Below, piece by piece: positions 1 through 7,927 of a stretch of DNA of 64,000 nucleotides (positions are counted from its first letter, which is position 1; each line of letters begins with the position of its first letter). The stretch lies in the IMG/VR virus record IMGVR_UViG_3300027833_000001, positions 1 to 64,000 of that record; one strand, written 5' to 3'. The DNA is from a virus. The translations under genes were made by a program, and so were the position numbers. The notes below the pieces were generated by a model. That model was not told the DNA's origin. It made no database searches and saw nothing but the letters and a program-made list of their open reading frames with translations.

Positions 1-2
1 TC

Positions 3-269
3 CCGTTCTATAAAGTTCTAGCAGGTTGGAGTGGTGGTTACTTGGATGGCTCCTCATGGAGAATGAATAGTGGTATTACTCTTGTGTTTGATCGTGAAGA
101 TGAATTTCATTTCCATGGTGAAAGCGGTTCACTCTACAGATGCCCTAAAGGAGCCTACGGACTTAAAATGAGTACTGCTGGTATCTATAAGGATTTGTGT
201 TCACAGCAACACTTTAAGGGCCAGATTATATTGATGCCAGAAGATACCGACTGGATGGAGTTGATATGA
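3..269 (+). CDS. Conserved phage hypothetical protein, 5' end outside window
   Basis: The frame is open to the left edge of the window, so the N-terminus is missing; a TTG at 42 is not needed as a start. The visible 88 residues are rich in Gly, Ser and aromatics and contain no catalytic motif I recognise. The stop overlaps the ATG of the next gene by 4 bases (ATGA), so the two are translationally coupled. Function unknown. Confidence 0.6.
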   Translation, partial: PFYKVLAGWSGGYLDGSSWRMNSGITLVFDREDEFHFHGESGSLYRCPKGAYGLKMSTAGIYKDLCSQQHFKGQIILMPEDTDWMELI

Positions 270-817
270 AAATTAAAATAGGCAAGTATCCAACACATAG
301 ATGGTATCACAACTTTCTATATGAAAAGTTTGGTATCGGTAATGAGCCTAAAGTATCTGTGCATATAGATGACTTTGATACCTGGAGTATGGATCATACG
401 TTAGCACATATCATTGAGCCGATGCTGAAGCAACTCAAACTTACCAAGCACGGTGCTCCTTACGTATATCCAGAAGATGTGCCAGCAAAGTTGCGCCCTA
501 CTAAGAAAGAACTAACAGCATACACTAAAAATGGTGATACTGATCCTAAGTTCTTTGAGCGTTGGGATTGGGTATTAGATGAAATGATTTTTGCCTTTGA
601 GAGCAAACATACAGACTGGGAAACCCAGTTTTCATCCGGTGAACATGACATTCAGTGGGTTAAACTAATTGAAGGTAAACTCAAAGGTCATAGTAAAATG
701 GTCAAAGGTCCTAACGACACATATGAGGTTGATTGGGAAGGGCGTACAGCATACCAAGAGCGTATCTCAAACGGCTTCAAATTGTTTGGCAAGTATTATG
801 AAAATCTTTGGGATTAG
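266..817 (+). CDS. Conserved T4-like phage hypothetical protein
   Basis: 183 aa, soluble, no signal peptide or membrane segment. It is rich in Trp, Tyr and His (for example RWYHNFLYEKF near the N-terminus and ERWDWVLDEM near residue 100). The overall look is that of a family recurring as an unnamed protein in marine T4-like phages, but I cannot attach a function. It overlaps the preceding gene by 4 bases. Confidence 0.7.
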   Translation: MKIKIGKYPTHRWYHNFLYEKFGIGNEPKVSVHIDDFDTWSMDHTLAHIIEPMLKQLKLTKHGAPYVYPEDVPAKLRPTKKELTAYTKNGDTDPKFFERWDWVLDEMIFAFESKHTDWETQFSSGEHDIQWVKLIEGKLKGHSKMVKGPNDTYEVDWEGRTAYQERISNGFKLFGKYYENLWD

Positions 818-872
818 AGCAAGCGAGAGATTTCACGCATATATAGTATAACATTAGTAAAGGAAAATTGTA

Positions 873-1190
873 ATGCCAACATATAGTTTCAAGAATAAAG
901 AAACTGGTGAAGAATGGGAAGAGTTTATGTCCATATCTGCTAGTGAAGAATTGGTAGAAAATAGTAACGGAAATATACATAAACTCCCAACAACCATGGC
1001 AATTATTGGTGGTACGGGTGATTCTGTCAAACCAAAAGGAGACTTTAAAGAAGTTCTCTCACGTATCGCTGATCAAAATCCATACGCACCAATAGCGAAT
1101 GAGTATGGCAAGAAAGATCCAACTTCAGTCAAACTCAGAAATGTGGTAGACAATGTTAGAAAGAAAGTGGGTCCAGCAATTGATAGTTAA
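873..1190 (+). CDS. Small FmdB-like protein without zinc ligands
   Basis: 105 aa. The N-terminus (MPTYSFKNKETGEEWEEFMSI) resembles the start of FmdB-family zinc-ribbon proteins, which begin MPTYEY and continue into a CxxC pair, but the cysteines are absent. The resemblance is therefore structural at best. The C-terminal half is basic and probably helical. A usable ribosome binding site (AAAGGAAAA) lies just upstream of the ATG. Role unknown. Confidence 0.6.
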   Translation: MPTYSFKNKETGEEWEEFMSISASEELVENSNGNIHKLPTTMAIIGGTGDSVKPKGDFKEVLSRIADQNPYAPIANEYGKKDPTSVKLRNVVDNVRKKVGPAIDS

Positions 1191-1416
1191 ATTCCTTAAA
1201 AAGATAGCTGATTGGATAGACCCTAGTTATTGGGCAGACAAAATTGGCGATAAAACTGGTGCGTATGACAAAGCGAATGATAGTTCTCTAGCAGAATGGT
1301 CAAGAAACCTTACCGGATGGAAATGGTGGGCTTGGCAATTACTTGGGGGTTTTATCGGATTGATAATTATAGAAATCTTATTAAACATGATAGGTATGAC
1401 AATTATACCATGGTAA
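1153..1416 (+). CDS. Small membrane protein
   Basis: 87 aa with one strong hydrophobic segment near residues 56-82 (rich in Trp, Ile, Leu and Gly), preceded by a charged, soluble N-terminal half. The ATG at 1153 lies 38 bases inside the preceding gene; an in-frame TTG at 1180 would reduce the overlap to 11 bases, so the start is uncertain. A single-pass inner-membrane protein near the lysozyme region could take part in lysis, but no holin motif proves it. Confidence 0.5.
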   Translation: MLERKWVQQLIVKFLKKIADWIDPSYWADKIGDKTGAYDKANDSSLAEWSRNLTGWKWWAWQLLGGFIGLIIIEILLNMIGMTIIPW

Positions 1417-1445
1417 GAGTTTCGTAGAATAGGAAACACATAAAT

Positions 1446-1913
1446 ATGACTGAATATTATGATATCGAAAGTGACGTTGGTCCTAATTTGGAATTAAATG
1501 ACGCACTACCAGAAATGGCAAAAAAGTCTGAAGAAGAGCGTTATCAAGATGAAAGAGTTCGGGTGCTACAAGAAGCACTAAGAGTTGATTATATAGAGAA
1601 GTTTGATATATATGCTAAACTTATTGTTACTCAGCGAGAACTAGCAGAGACTACAATACATAGAGACAAACTTCAAAATGTTAAAAACCTTTTGGATTTG
1701 AACAACAAAGCCCTCACAAAAGAAATTGTTGAATTGAAAGGTATAGCCAGAGACTTGAAAGCAAAAAAAGAAAAATTGCAACAAGCGGCTAAGAAGAAAA
1801 AAGAGTCTTTTGCACCCTCCGAATCTTATGTAGAAGAGGAAGTAGAAGTACAGAAACCCAAACGCGCCGTTGTAAAACGGACAAGAGCGAAGAAAGCAAA
1901 AGAAGAAGAATGA
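1446..1913 (+). CDS. Coiled-coil protein with basic tail
   Basis: 155 aa. Residues about 25-120 are a long charged helix with heptad-like Leu/Ile spacing, suggesting a coiled coil. The last 35 residues are a Lys/Arg/Glu-rich tail typical of nucleic-acid-binding or disordered segments. AGGAAACAC precedes the ATG. The stop overlaps the next gene by 4 bases. No enzymatic motif. A scaffold or structural role is only a guess. Confidence 0.6.
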   Translation: MTEYYDIESDVGPNLELNDALPEMAKKSEEERYQDERVRVLQEALRVDYIEKFDIYAKLIVTQRELAETTIHRDKLQNVKNLLDLNNKALTKEIVELKGIARDLKAKKEKLQQAAKKKKESFAPSESYVEEEVEVQKPKRAVVKRTRAKKAKEEE

Positions 1914-3163
1914 AAAGATTTTCAACATTTCTAACCGAAGACGCAAATGGCAAAAACTTGCATTTGGAGCATCTCGAGGACGAAATTATTAATTCTGGAA
2001 TTGGCGGTGCTAGAGGCGCAGTCAACTTTCTTCGGTCATTAAGAGATATGATGGCTGGCAACTCACGTAGTTCCATTAACATGACTGTTAAATGGGATGG
2101 AGCTCCAGCTATTTTCGCGGGTATAGATCCTGCAGACGGTAAATTCTTTGTAGCTAAAAAGAGCGTGTTCAATAAGACACCTTTACTGTATAAGACTGCA
2201 AAAGAAATAGATTCCGATGCAAGATTACCCGCATCACTAAAACCCAAATTCAAGATTGCTCTCACAGAATTTAGTAAATTGGGTATCAAGAACGTCCTAC
2301 AGGGTGACTTGATGTATACGTCTGCCGATTTAGAAACGGACAAAATAGACGGTCAAACATATACAACATTTCAGCCCAACACAATCGTTTACGCAATTCC
2401 TAAAGGTTCATTTTTAGAGAGAAAGATGAAAGCCGCTAAGATCGGTGTAGTTTGGCACACTACATATACAGGAACGTCACTAGAAAACATGAAAGCATCA
2501 TTCGGTGCAGATACGAAGAGTCTTAGAAAACCTACGTCTATCTGGATGGATGATGCCACTTACAAAGATGAAAGTGGAACAGCCACATTTACTAAAGCAG
2601 AGACAGATCAAGTAACAGCTAAATTGTCTGAAGTTGGAAAAGCATTTGCCAAAATATCTTCTGCGGAATTAACAAAATTTTTAAGAATACAAGCATCAAT
2701 GGAAGGTAAATTTGTTGGCGCTAGTATAAAAACATATACAAATTCTAAAGTAAGAGTCGGTCAAGAAATTACTAATCCTAGTGAACACGCAAAAGGTTAC
2801 CTTACCTGGGTTGAAGAAAAATTCGACAAAGAAGCGGGAAAGGTTAAAACTGATAAAACGAAGAAAGCGATTGAGGACAAGAAGACAGCGACCCTCCGCG
2901 ATCTACGTAAGCTAACAGGCTTACTTGTAAACGTCATCATCTTCCAGAACTTACTAATATCTGCGAAGATGATGATAGTTTCCAAACTTAATAAGATAAA
3001 ACAATTAACTAACACATTTGTCAGAACTCCTAATGGATTTAAAGTAGTGAATCCTGAAGGATATGTTGCTATCGACAGAACATCTGGTCGGGCAGTAAAG
3101 CTAGTTGACCGAATGGAGTTTAGTTACAACAACTTCACCGCAATCAAGGCTTGGGACAGATAG
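1910..3163 (+). CDS. Nucleotidyltransferase/ligase-like phage protein (KxDG motif)
   Basis: 417 aa. K61-W-D-G (61-64) sits in a context (TVKWDGAPAIFAG) like motif I of the covalent nucleotidyltransferase superfamily, whose lysine is adenylated or guanylated in DNA/RNA ligases and capping enzymes. LQGDLMY near residue 138 and KKSVF near 85 could correspond to later superfamily motifs. The family recurs in marine T4-like phages as a DUF (I believe DUF6267; not checked). Whether it is an active ligase is unknown. The C-terminal third is basic and helical. ATGA overlap with the upstream gene. Confidence 0.55.
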   Translation: MKRFSTFLTEDANGKNLHLEHLEDEIINSGIGGARGAVNFLRSLRDMMAGNSRSSINMTVKWDGAPAIFAGIDPADGKFFVAKKSVFNKTPLLYKTAKEIDSDARLPASLKPKFKIALTEFSKLGIKNVLQGDLMYTSADLETDKIDGQTYTTFQPNTIVYAIPKGSFLERKMKAAKIGVVWHTTYTGTSLENMKASFGADTKSLRKPTSIWMDDATYKDESGTATFTKAETDQVTAKLSEVGKAFAKISSAELTKFLRIQASMEGKFVGASIKTYTNSKVRVGQEITNPSEHAKGYLTWVEEKFDKEAGKVKTDKTKKAIEDKKTATLRDLRKLTGLLVNVIIFQNLLISAKMMIVSKLNKIKQLTNTFVRTPNGFKVVNPEGYVAIDRTSGRAVKLVDRMEFSYNNFTAIKAWDR

Positions 3164-3176
3164 TTTATTTTTGTCT

Positions 3177-3184
3177 TATAAATA
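3177..3184 (+). promoter_or_regulatory. T4-type late promoter box TATAAATA
   Basis: Perfect TATAAATA followed by GT in the gap between genes ending at 3163 and starting at 3221. In T4 this -10-like box is read by the gp55 late sigma. With T4 geometry, transcription would start near 3190, leaving a leader of about 30 nt before the ATG at 3221. Confidence 0.65.
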
Positions 3185-3220
3185 GTATATAGAATACTAA
3201 TTAGTAAGAGAATTTAAACC

Positions 3221-3856
3221 ATGAACCTTAGAACAATACACGAAGAACGAGAAAAGCGAATAGTTTTTGCTTTTGGTCGACTAAACCCTCCAACTGCTGG
3301 TCATAGCAAGTTAGTCGATAAAGTGAAGAGTGAAGCCCAGAAACGTAGGGCAGATCACAGAGTAATAGTGAGTCATTCTCAAGACAAGCATAAAAATCCT
3401 CTTACAGCACAAGATAAAATTACATACCTAAAAAGTATTCATCCTGGCACGAAATTCCAAGCCTCCTCTAAAGCACAACCACACTTTATTGCACATCTAA
3501 CAAAGATGAATAAAGAAGGATTTACCCATGTGGTAATGATAGCAGGTTCAGATAGAGTACAAGAGTTTCAAAAAATAGCAGATAAATACAATGGTAAAGA
3601 CTACAACTTTAAAGAGATAGCAATAGTATCTGCTGGCGAAAGAGACCCAGACGCTGAAGGTGTGACTGGAATTAGTGGTACTAAGATGAGATCATTTGTC
3701 AGTAACAATGATTTTACATCATTCAAGAAAGGACTGAATCAACGAGCATCACAAGCAAGTGCAAAGAAGCTATTTGATGCGGTACGTAAAGGTATGCAAC
3801 TCAAAGAGGGTGAAAGTCGCCCCTCTTTTTCAAATTTTTTAAGGGAAAGTAAATGA
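3221..3856 (+). CDS. HxGH-type nucleotidyltransferase (NMNAT/cytidylyltransferase-like)
   Basis: 211 aa. T-A-G-H at 25-28 is the (H/T)xGH nucleotide-binding motif, and ISGTKMR at 151-157 is the second signature (ISxTxxR) of the nucleotidylyltransferase superfamily (NadM, NadD, TagD). Substrate is not determinable; NMN adenylylation or a cytidylyltransfer is possible. No Nudix domain is fused, unlike some T4-like NadM-Nudix proteins. It sits directly behind a late promoter and ends 4 bases into the lysozyme gene. Its 3' end contains a terminator-like hairpin. Confidence 0.75.
   Translation: MNLRTIHEEREKRIVFAFGRLNPPTAGHSKLVDKVKSEAQKRRADHRVIVSHSQDKHKNPLTAQDKITYLKSIHPGTKFQASSKAQPHFIAHLTKMNKEGFTHVVMIAGSDRVQEFQKIADKYNGKDYNFKEIAIVSAGERDPDAEGVTGISGTKMRSFVSNNDFTSFKKGLNQRASQASAKKLFDAVRKGMQLKEGESRPSFSNFLRESK
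3803..3830 (+). terminator. Terminator-like hairpin inside the end of a coding sequence
   Basis: AAAGAGGG (3803-3810) pairs with CCCTCTTT (3821-3828) across a 10-nt loop and runs into a T-run ending at 3830. This has the form of a rho-independent terminator, but it lies within the last codons of the nucleotidyltransferase, 22 nt before the lysozyme ATG. Confidence 0.5.
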
Positions 3857-4296
3857 ACAGAGAAGCAGTTTTTGAGCAACTAAAAATCGATGAGGGAGTT
3901 GTGTATGAAATTTATAAAGACCATTTGGGCTACCCAACTTTCGGAGTTGGACACTTGGTCCTCGAGTCTGATCCAGAATTTGGACAAGCAGATGGCACAC
4001 CAGTCTCAGAAGAACGAGTTAGAGAATGCTTTGAACGTGACCTTGACACATCAATCTCAGAGTGTGTTGCACTATATAAAGCACAATTTAATACATGGCC
4101 GGGGACAGTACAGGAAGTCCTAGTAAACATGATGTTCAATATGGGCAGAACACGCCTAGGTAAGTTTCAGAACTTCCGTAAAGCACTAGAAGAGTGTGAT
4201 TGGAAACAAGCTGGCATCGAAGGTAGAGATTCTAGATGGCACGATCAAGTTACAAATCGTGCGGAAAGGTTAATGATAAAATTGGAAGAAACATGA
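3853..4296 (+). CDS. e: T4-type lysozyme (endolysin)
   Basis: 147 aa, close to the 164 aa of T4 lysozyme. It hydrolyses the MurNAc-GlcNAc bond of peptidoglycan at lysis (glycoside hydrolase family 24). The catalytic triad is visible: E14 in IDEG, D23 in YKDHLGY and T29 in YPTFGVGH, aligning with T4 E11/D20/T26. The NRAERL motif near the C-terminus matches T4 PNRAKRV. No signal peptide, so it needs a holin. ATGA overlap with the upstream gene. Confidence 0.92.
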   Translation: MNREAVFEQLKIDEGVVYEIYKDHLGYPTFGVGHLVLESDPEFGQADGTPVSEERVRECFERDLDTSISECVALYKAQFNTWPGTVQEVLVNMMFNMGRTRLGKFQNFRKALEECDWKQAGIEGRDSRWHDQVTNRAERLMIKLEET

Positions 4297-4297
4297 G

Positions 4298-4756
4298 ATG
4301 AATTCTTGTGTTGTGGTAATAGACGCATGGAAGTATTGCTCACAAGAAGACTTAAACAAATTTCCGTGGTTATTAAAAGAAAATAAATTATTTGGATCAT
4401 TTTTAGACCTACAATTATCCAACATAAAACAAAAATATAATTATGATGTTATACACCAATGTGGAGGTCATCGACCAGAGCAAGTAATGGAAGAAATACA
4501 AACTAAAGACTTGGTTATAGAGGATTTAAGAGAAATACCTACATATGACTACTATTATTTTTGCGGATTTCATTTAGGCAGATGTTTAAACCAGTCTGTT
4601 AGAGTTTTGAATAAATCTAACTGTGGTATTGTATACAATTTAAGCCTGATATTTCCAGAAGACACATATGGTCACGTTATTGGTAAAAACTTTTCCAATA
4701 ATTATATGTATAGCTATAGCAAAGGTTTTGAAAAAATAACAATGGAGGAAGCATGA
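4298..4756 (+). CDS. Hypothetical protein
   Basis: 152 aa, soluble, with an alternating hydrophobic N-terminus (NSCVVVIDAWKY) and a central FCGFHLGRCL stretch that suggest an alpha/beta fold of the isochorismatase or Rossmann type. No catalytic triad can be assigned. It starts 1 base after the lysozyme stop and overlaps the lipoprotein gene by 4 bases, so it is co-transcribed with the lysis region. Function unknown. Confidence 0.6.
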   Translation: MNSCVVVIDAWKYCSQEDLNKFPWLLKENKLFGSFLDLQLSNIKQKYNYDVIHQCGGHRPEQVMEEIQTKDLVIEDLREIPTYDYYYFCGFHLGRCLNQSVRVLNKSNCGIVYNLSLIFPEDTYGHVIGKNFSNNYMYSYSKGFEKITMEEA

Positions 4757-5118
4757 AACACGGATTATTAATAATAGCAACTTTACTTACACTGTCTGGT
4801 TGCGCCAACTTATTCTCAGATAGATTTGACAACGTAGAGTATGGTATGCTAGTACAACTTAATGTTGACTCAATTACTCAACGAACTGATTGTCCAATCA
4901 AACTGGATACATACAAGAAATCACTAGCACTCAAGATATACTCTGAAGGTACAATGAACGATACCAGTAAAGATATATACAATGAGATACATGGGTTAGT
5001 AGATGAATTCTACACAAGAGAAAACCCGTCTCCTGTATATTGCGGACTTAAATGGGATAACATACAAGACGCAACTACAAGAGCAATTGAACTTACAGGA
5101 TCACGCATTAAAAAATAA
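4753..5118 (+). CDS. Lipoprotein next to lysozyme
   Basis: 121 aa. A short hydrophobic signal peptide ends in the lipobox LSGC (Cys at residue 17), so it should be cleaved by signal peptidase II and lipid-anchored. The mature part is soluble with two further cysteines. Being just downstream of the endolysin, an outer-membrane spanin or lysis accessory role is possible, but I see no partner inner-membrane spanin. Alternatively it could act at the host surface. Confidence 0.65.
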   Translation: MKHGLLIIATLLTLSGCANLFSDRFDNVEYGMLVQLNVDSITQRTDCPIKLDTYKKSLALKIYSEGTMNDTSKDIYNEIHGLVDEFYTRENPSPVYCGLKWDNIQDATTRAIELTGSRIKK

Positions 5119-5127
5119 CTTGGAGAC

Positions 5128-5355
5128 ATGACAATGCAAGAAGCAGAACACGAATTATTTGAGGAATACTCTCTCAAAATTACCCAATTACAAGAGTACC
5201 TGAGTACGAATGCTATTACCCGTAGCGAATATGATGAACTAGTAAACGATTTCTCTGATGTTGAAGCAATACGTGACAGCATCAAAGATGAGAAGTTGAA
5301 AATTCACGCAGAGAATTTAGTCTCAGCACTTACCAAGGTATTAGCTTTAGTCTAA
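5128..5355 (+). CDS. Small helical hypothetical protein
   Basis: 75 aa, acidic and predicted almost wholly alpha-helical (QEAEHELFEEYSLKI and following). No motif is recognised. The preceding CTTGGAGACATG provides a good ribosome binding site (GGAG). It lies between the lipoprotein and a late promoter. Confidence 0.55.
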   Translation: MTMQEAEHELFEEYSLKITQLQEYLSTNAITRSEYDELVNDFSDVEAIRDSIKDEKLKIHAENLVSALTKVLALV

Positions 5356-5356
5356 G

Positions 5357-5364
5357 TATAAATA
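5357..5364 (+). promoter_or_regulatory. T4-type late promoter box TATAAATA, abutting a start codon
   Basis: Perfect TATAAATAGT. If transcription starts at the T4 distance (box at -13 to -6), +1 would be base 5370, the A of the next gene's ATG. That would make the late transcript leaderless. Confidence 0.55.
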
Positions 5365-5369
5365 GTCTT

Positions 5370-7196
5370 ATGAACAAAACATTCGTAGATTTTCTTGACC
5401 CGCGACCACTTGAAGAGGGTATAAATGACCCTGGAATTTTCAAGGCAGTTTTCCTTGCTGGAGGACCTGGCAGTGGTAAATCTTTTATTGTGGGACAAAC
5501 ATCCCTTCAGTCGTTTGGGCTAAAATTAATTAATAGCGATGACGCATTTGAAAGAGCATTAGCCAAAGTTGGGCTAGAAGCAACACCAGAAAACATTTAT
5601 TCTAGTAAAGGTCAGTCCATACGAGACAGAGCCAAGCTCCTCACTAAGATGAGACAAGAGCAATGGATTGATAGTAGGCTTGGTCTAGTAATTGATGGTA
5701 CTGGTAAAGACTTCACAAAAATTAATAACCAAGTAAATAAACTCAGATCAATTGGTTACGATGTTGCGATGATATTTGTCAACACTGACCTAGAAACAGC
5801 AAAAACAAGAAACCAATCAAGAGCCAGAACTCTTCCAGATAACGTAGTATCAGATATGTGGAATGATGTTCAGAAAAACATCGGTAAATTCCAAAACTTG
5901 TTTGGTAGATATATGTATATTGTCGATAACTCAGATGGTGCAAACTATCAGGGTGCTACCATGTCAATCTACAGAAGAATTGGTGCATGGACAAGAGAGC
6001 CAGTTGCAAATCATAGAGCGAGAGCCTGGGTAAGAAGCCAGAAAAAATTACGCGGAATCAAAGAAGAAGACATAGGCAGAACTCGCACAACGATGCGAAA
6101 TCGTCTTGGTAAGTCTTCAATGCAACTGAAAGCAGAAAAGCGCAGAGCAAAACTTACTATTAAAAACCCAAAGGCTCCTAAAGAACTGGGTAAATTAGAA
6201 GAAGCAGAACTTGATGAAGCACCGAGATGGATGCTTGATCCTCTAGCCAAGACAGTGTATAGACACCAGTATGCAGTAGCCGCAAAACTATTAAAACAGA
6301 TATACGATAAAAAGAAAAAAGAAGGTGGCGGCAGGACCAGACATGGTATTGAGTGGTATGCCCATAGTGTAGCTGGACAAATTTCAAACCGAGTTGATGC
6401 AAGAACTTTGGCTAATATGGTCAAAGAATCTTATAACGCAGATGTGCATCAATGGGGAACACCAGAAGGCACTCAGTTATATAAAGATATGACTCCTGGT
6501 CAAGGCGATGATGTATATAAAAAGAGCAACGCCGATGACGCAGTAACAGATGCTCCCAATGCATTCGTTTTCTCAGAAGTAGAAATACTTCAGATGGAAG
6601 ATGAAATTGGTATGATGAGTTTCGAAGATATGGTCGATCTTGGAATGTATGACGAAGATGAGTTGCTTGATTTCCAAGACATTGAAAACATTCCAGATGA
6701 TGGTGAATTGGATGATCTAGATTTAGACGAAGAAACACTTGATGAAGTATTATCTGTACAAGGTAGAATGAAGCGCAGATTTGCGGCTAGAAGAAACAGA
6801 CAGAAACTTAAAGTTGCTAGAATGAGAGCATCTAGAAGAGCCGCTGATCCAGCTAGAATCAAGAAGAGAGCGCAACGTGGTGCAAGAAACATAATCAAGC
6901 AGAGATTTGCTAGAGGTCGAGATGTAAGTAAAATGCCTCCACAAGAGAAAGCACGTATCGAAGGCATGGCAAAGAAGATGGCGCCACTCGTATCTCGTTT
7001 GGCTATTCGTATGATGCCACTCGTAAGAAAGAATGAATTACAAAGAATCAAATCTGGCGGTGGTGGAAAGAAGCAAGCCGCAAAGAAATTTAAAGTAACT
7101 AAAGGCGGTTCTGCTAGTAAGTATACTGCAAAGAAATTTAAAGTCAAAGCACCTAAAAAAGCCAAGAAAGCTAAAGCTCCAGCCAAAAAGAAGTAG
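5370..7196 (+). CDS. Zeta-toxin-like P-loop kinase with long basic C-terminal region
   Basis: 608 aa. Residues 26-38 (AVFLAGGPGSGKS) form a Walker A loop, and the following ~160 residues resemble zeta-toxin/polynucleotide-kinase-like P-loop NTPases: VIDGTGKDF near 110 is the probable Walker B region. The middle (residues ~265-470) is acidic and the last ~140 residues are extremely Lys/Arg-rich, ending in repeated AKKFKVK units. The basic tail suggests packaging with DNA or binding nucleic acid. The homologous type recurs in marine T4-like phages. Target of phosphorylation unknown. No antitoxin is adjacent. Confidence 0.75.
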   Translation: MNKTFVDFLDPRPLEEGINDPGIFKAVFLAGGPGSGKSFIVGQTSLQSFGLKLINSDDAFERALAKVGLEATPENIYSSKGQSIRDRAKLLTKMRQEQWIDSRLGLVIDGTGKDFTKINNQVNKLRSIGYDVAMIFVNTDLETAKTRNQSRARTLPDNVVSDMWNDVQKNIGKFQNLFGRYMYIVDNSDGANYQGATMSIYRRIGAWTREPVANHRARAWVRSQKKLRGIKEEDIGRTRTTMRNRLGKSSMQLKAEKRRAKLTIKNPKAPKELGKLEEAELDEAPRWMLDPLAKTVYRHQYAVAAKLLKQIYDKKKKEGGGRTRHGIEWYAHSVAGQISNRVDARTLANMVKESYNADVHQWGTPEGTQLYKDMTPGQGDDVYKKSNADDAVTDAPNAFVFSEVEILQMEDEIGMMSFEDMVDLGMYDEDELLDFQDIENIPDDGELDDLDLDEETLDEVLSVQGRMKRRFAARRNRQKLKVARMRASRRAADPARIKKRAQRGARNIIKQRFARGRDVSKMPPQEKARIEGMAKKMAPLVSRLAIRMMPLVRKNELQRIKSGGGGKKQAAKKFKVTKGGSASKYTAKKFKVKAPKKAKKAKAPAKKK

Positions 7197-7203
7197 GATA
7201 AAA

Positions 7204-7683
7204 ATGATAACATTTTCAGAAGGTAATAAAAAAGGTTTGTGGGATAACATCCACGCAAAGAGAAAAAGAATTAAAGGCGGATCTGGCGAGAAGATGCGTA
7301 AGCCAGGAAGTGAGGGAGCACCATCTAAATCTGATTTAGAGAACTCTCGGACTGAAGAAGTTTGTTGCAGTGAATGCGAAGCAATGAACGAAGATTTAAT
7401 ATCAGAAGATATTGTAATTATGGAAGAAGGCGAGAAAAAGAAAGTTGCGCTAAATAAAGTTCAACGTGGTGGTTCAAAGAAATTTTACGTGTATGTCAAA
7501 AACGACAAAGGCAATGTAGTTAAAGTTTCATTTGGTGATCCAAACATGGAAATTAAACGAGATGACCCAAAAGCAAGAGCAAGTTTCAGAGCCAGACATG
7601 ACTGTGCAAACAAAAAAGACAGAACTAAAGCAGGATACTGGAGTTGTAGACAGTGGCGTGGTGGTGCGAAAGTCGAGGATTAA
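7204..7683 (+). CDS. Conserved phage protein of structural-region type
   Basis: 159 aa, basic, with a CCSEC cluster near residue 57 and a conserved-looking C-terminal block (FGDPNMEIKRDDPKARASFRARH, then GYWSCRQW). That block recurs in marine T4-like phages as a DUF of unknown function. The gene follows a late promoter-driven gene by 7 bases, so late expression and a virion or head role are plausible but unproven. Confidence 0.6.
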   Translation: MITFSEGNKKGLWDNIHAKRKRIKGGSGEKMRKPGSEGAPSKSDLENSRTEEVCCSECEAMNEDLISEDIVIMEEGEKKKVALNKVQRGGSKKFYVYVKNDKGNVVKVSFGDPNMEIKRDDPKARASFRARHDCANKKDRTKAGYWSCRQWRGGAKVED

Positions 7684-7918
7684 AGAATGGTGGCTCAGAT
7701 TCTGGTTAGAAGAATATGAGTTGACTATTTTCTTTCCTGGCAAGACAACCATAATGCCCGATGGTGCAAGAATTACAGAGGGCGCACCTAAAACATGGCG
7801 CGTAGCTAAGATTAAAAAGCTATCTCCTAAAAATATTGTGTTCATAGATACCGACAAGAGAAAACATGAAATAAAGACGGTTGAACCAGTAGGATATAAT
7901 CTTACTAAAATATATTAG
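7658..7918 (+). CDS. Small hypothetical protein, start uncertain
   Basis: The frame is open from 7532 but overlaps the preceding gene heavily. GTG codons at 7658, 7661 and 7664 are the most economical starts (about 85 aa, 20-26 nt overlap); an ATG at 7598 is the alternative. The product has aromatic residues near its start (IKEWWLRFWLEEYEL) and a beta-rich, SH3-like C-terminal half (WRVAKIKKLSPKNIVFIDT). No function assigned. Confidence 0.5.
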   Translation: MVVRKSRIKEWWLRFWLEEYELTIFFPGKTTIMPDGARITEGAPKTWRVAKIKKLSPKNIVFIDTDKRKHEIKTVEPVGYNLTKIY

Positions 7919-7927
7919 AGTTACATT

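Noticed and set aside
1439-1446. CATAAATA before the gene at 1446 as a late promoter
   Set aside because: First base deviates, the box overlaps the ATG itself, and a normal RBS (AGGAAAC) is present.
1789-2343. 184-codon minus-strand ORF
   Set aside because: Opposite a KxDG-family gene with good coding features; composition looks like a shadow.
6590-7258. 222-codon minus-strand ORF
   Set aside because: Antisense shadow of the acidic and Lys/Arg-rich part of the zeta-like gene; no RBS or promoter.
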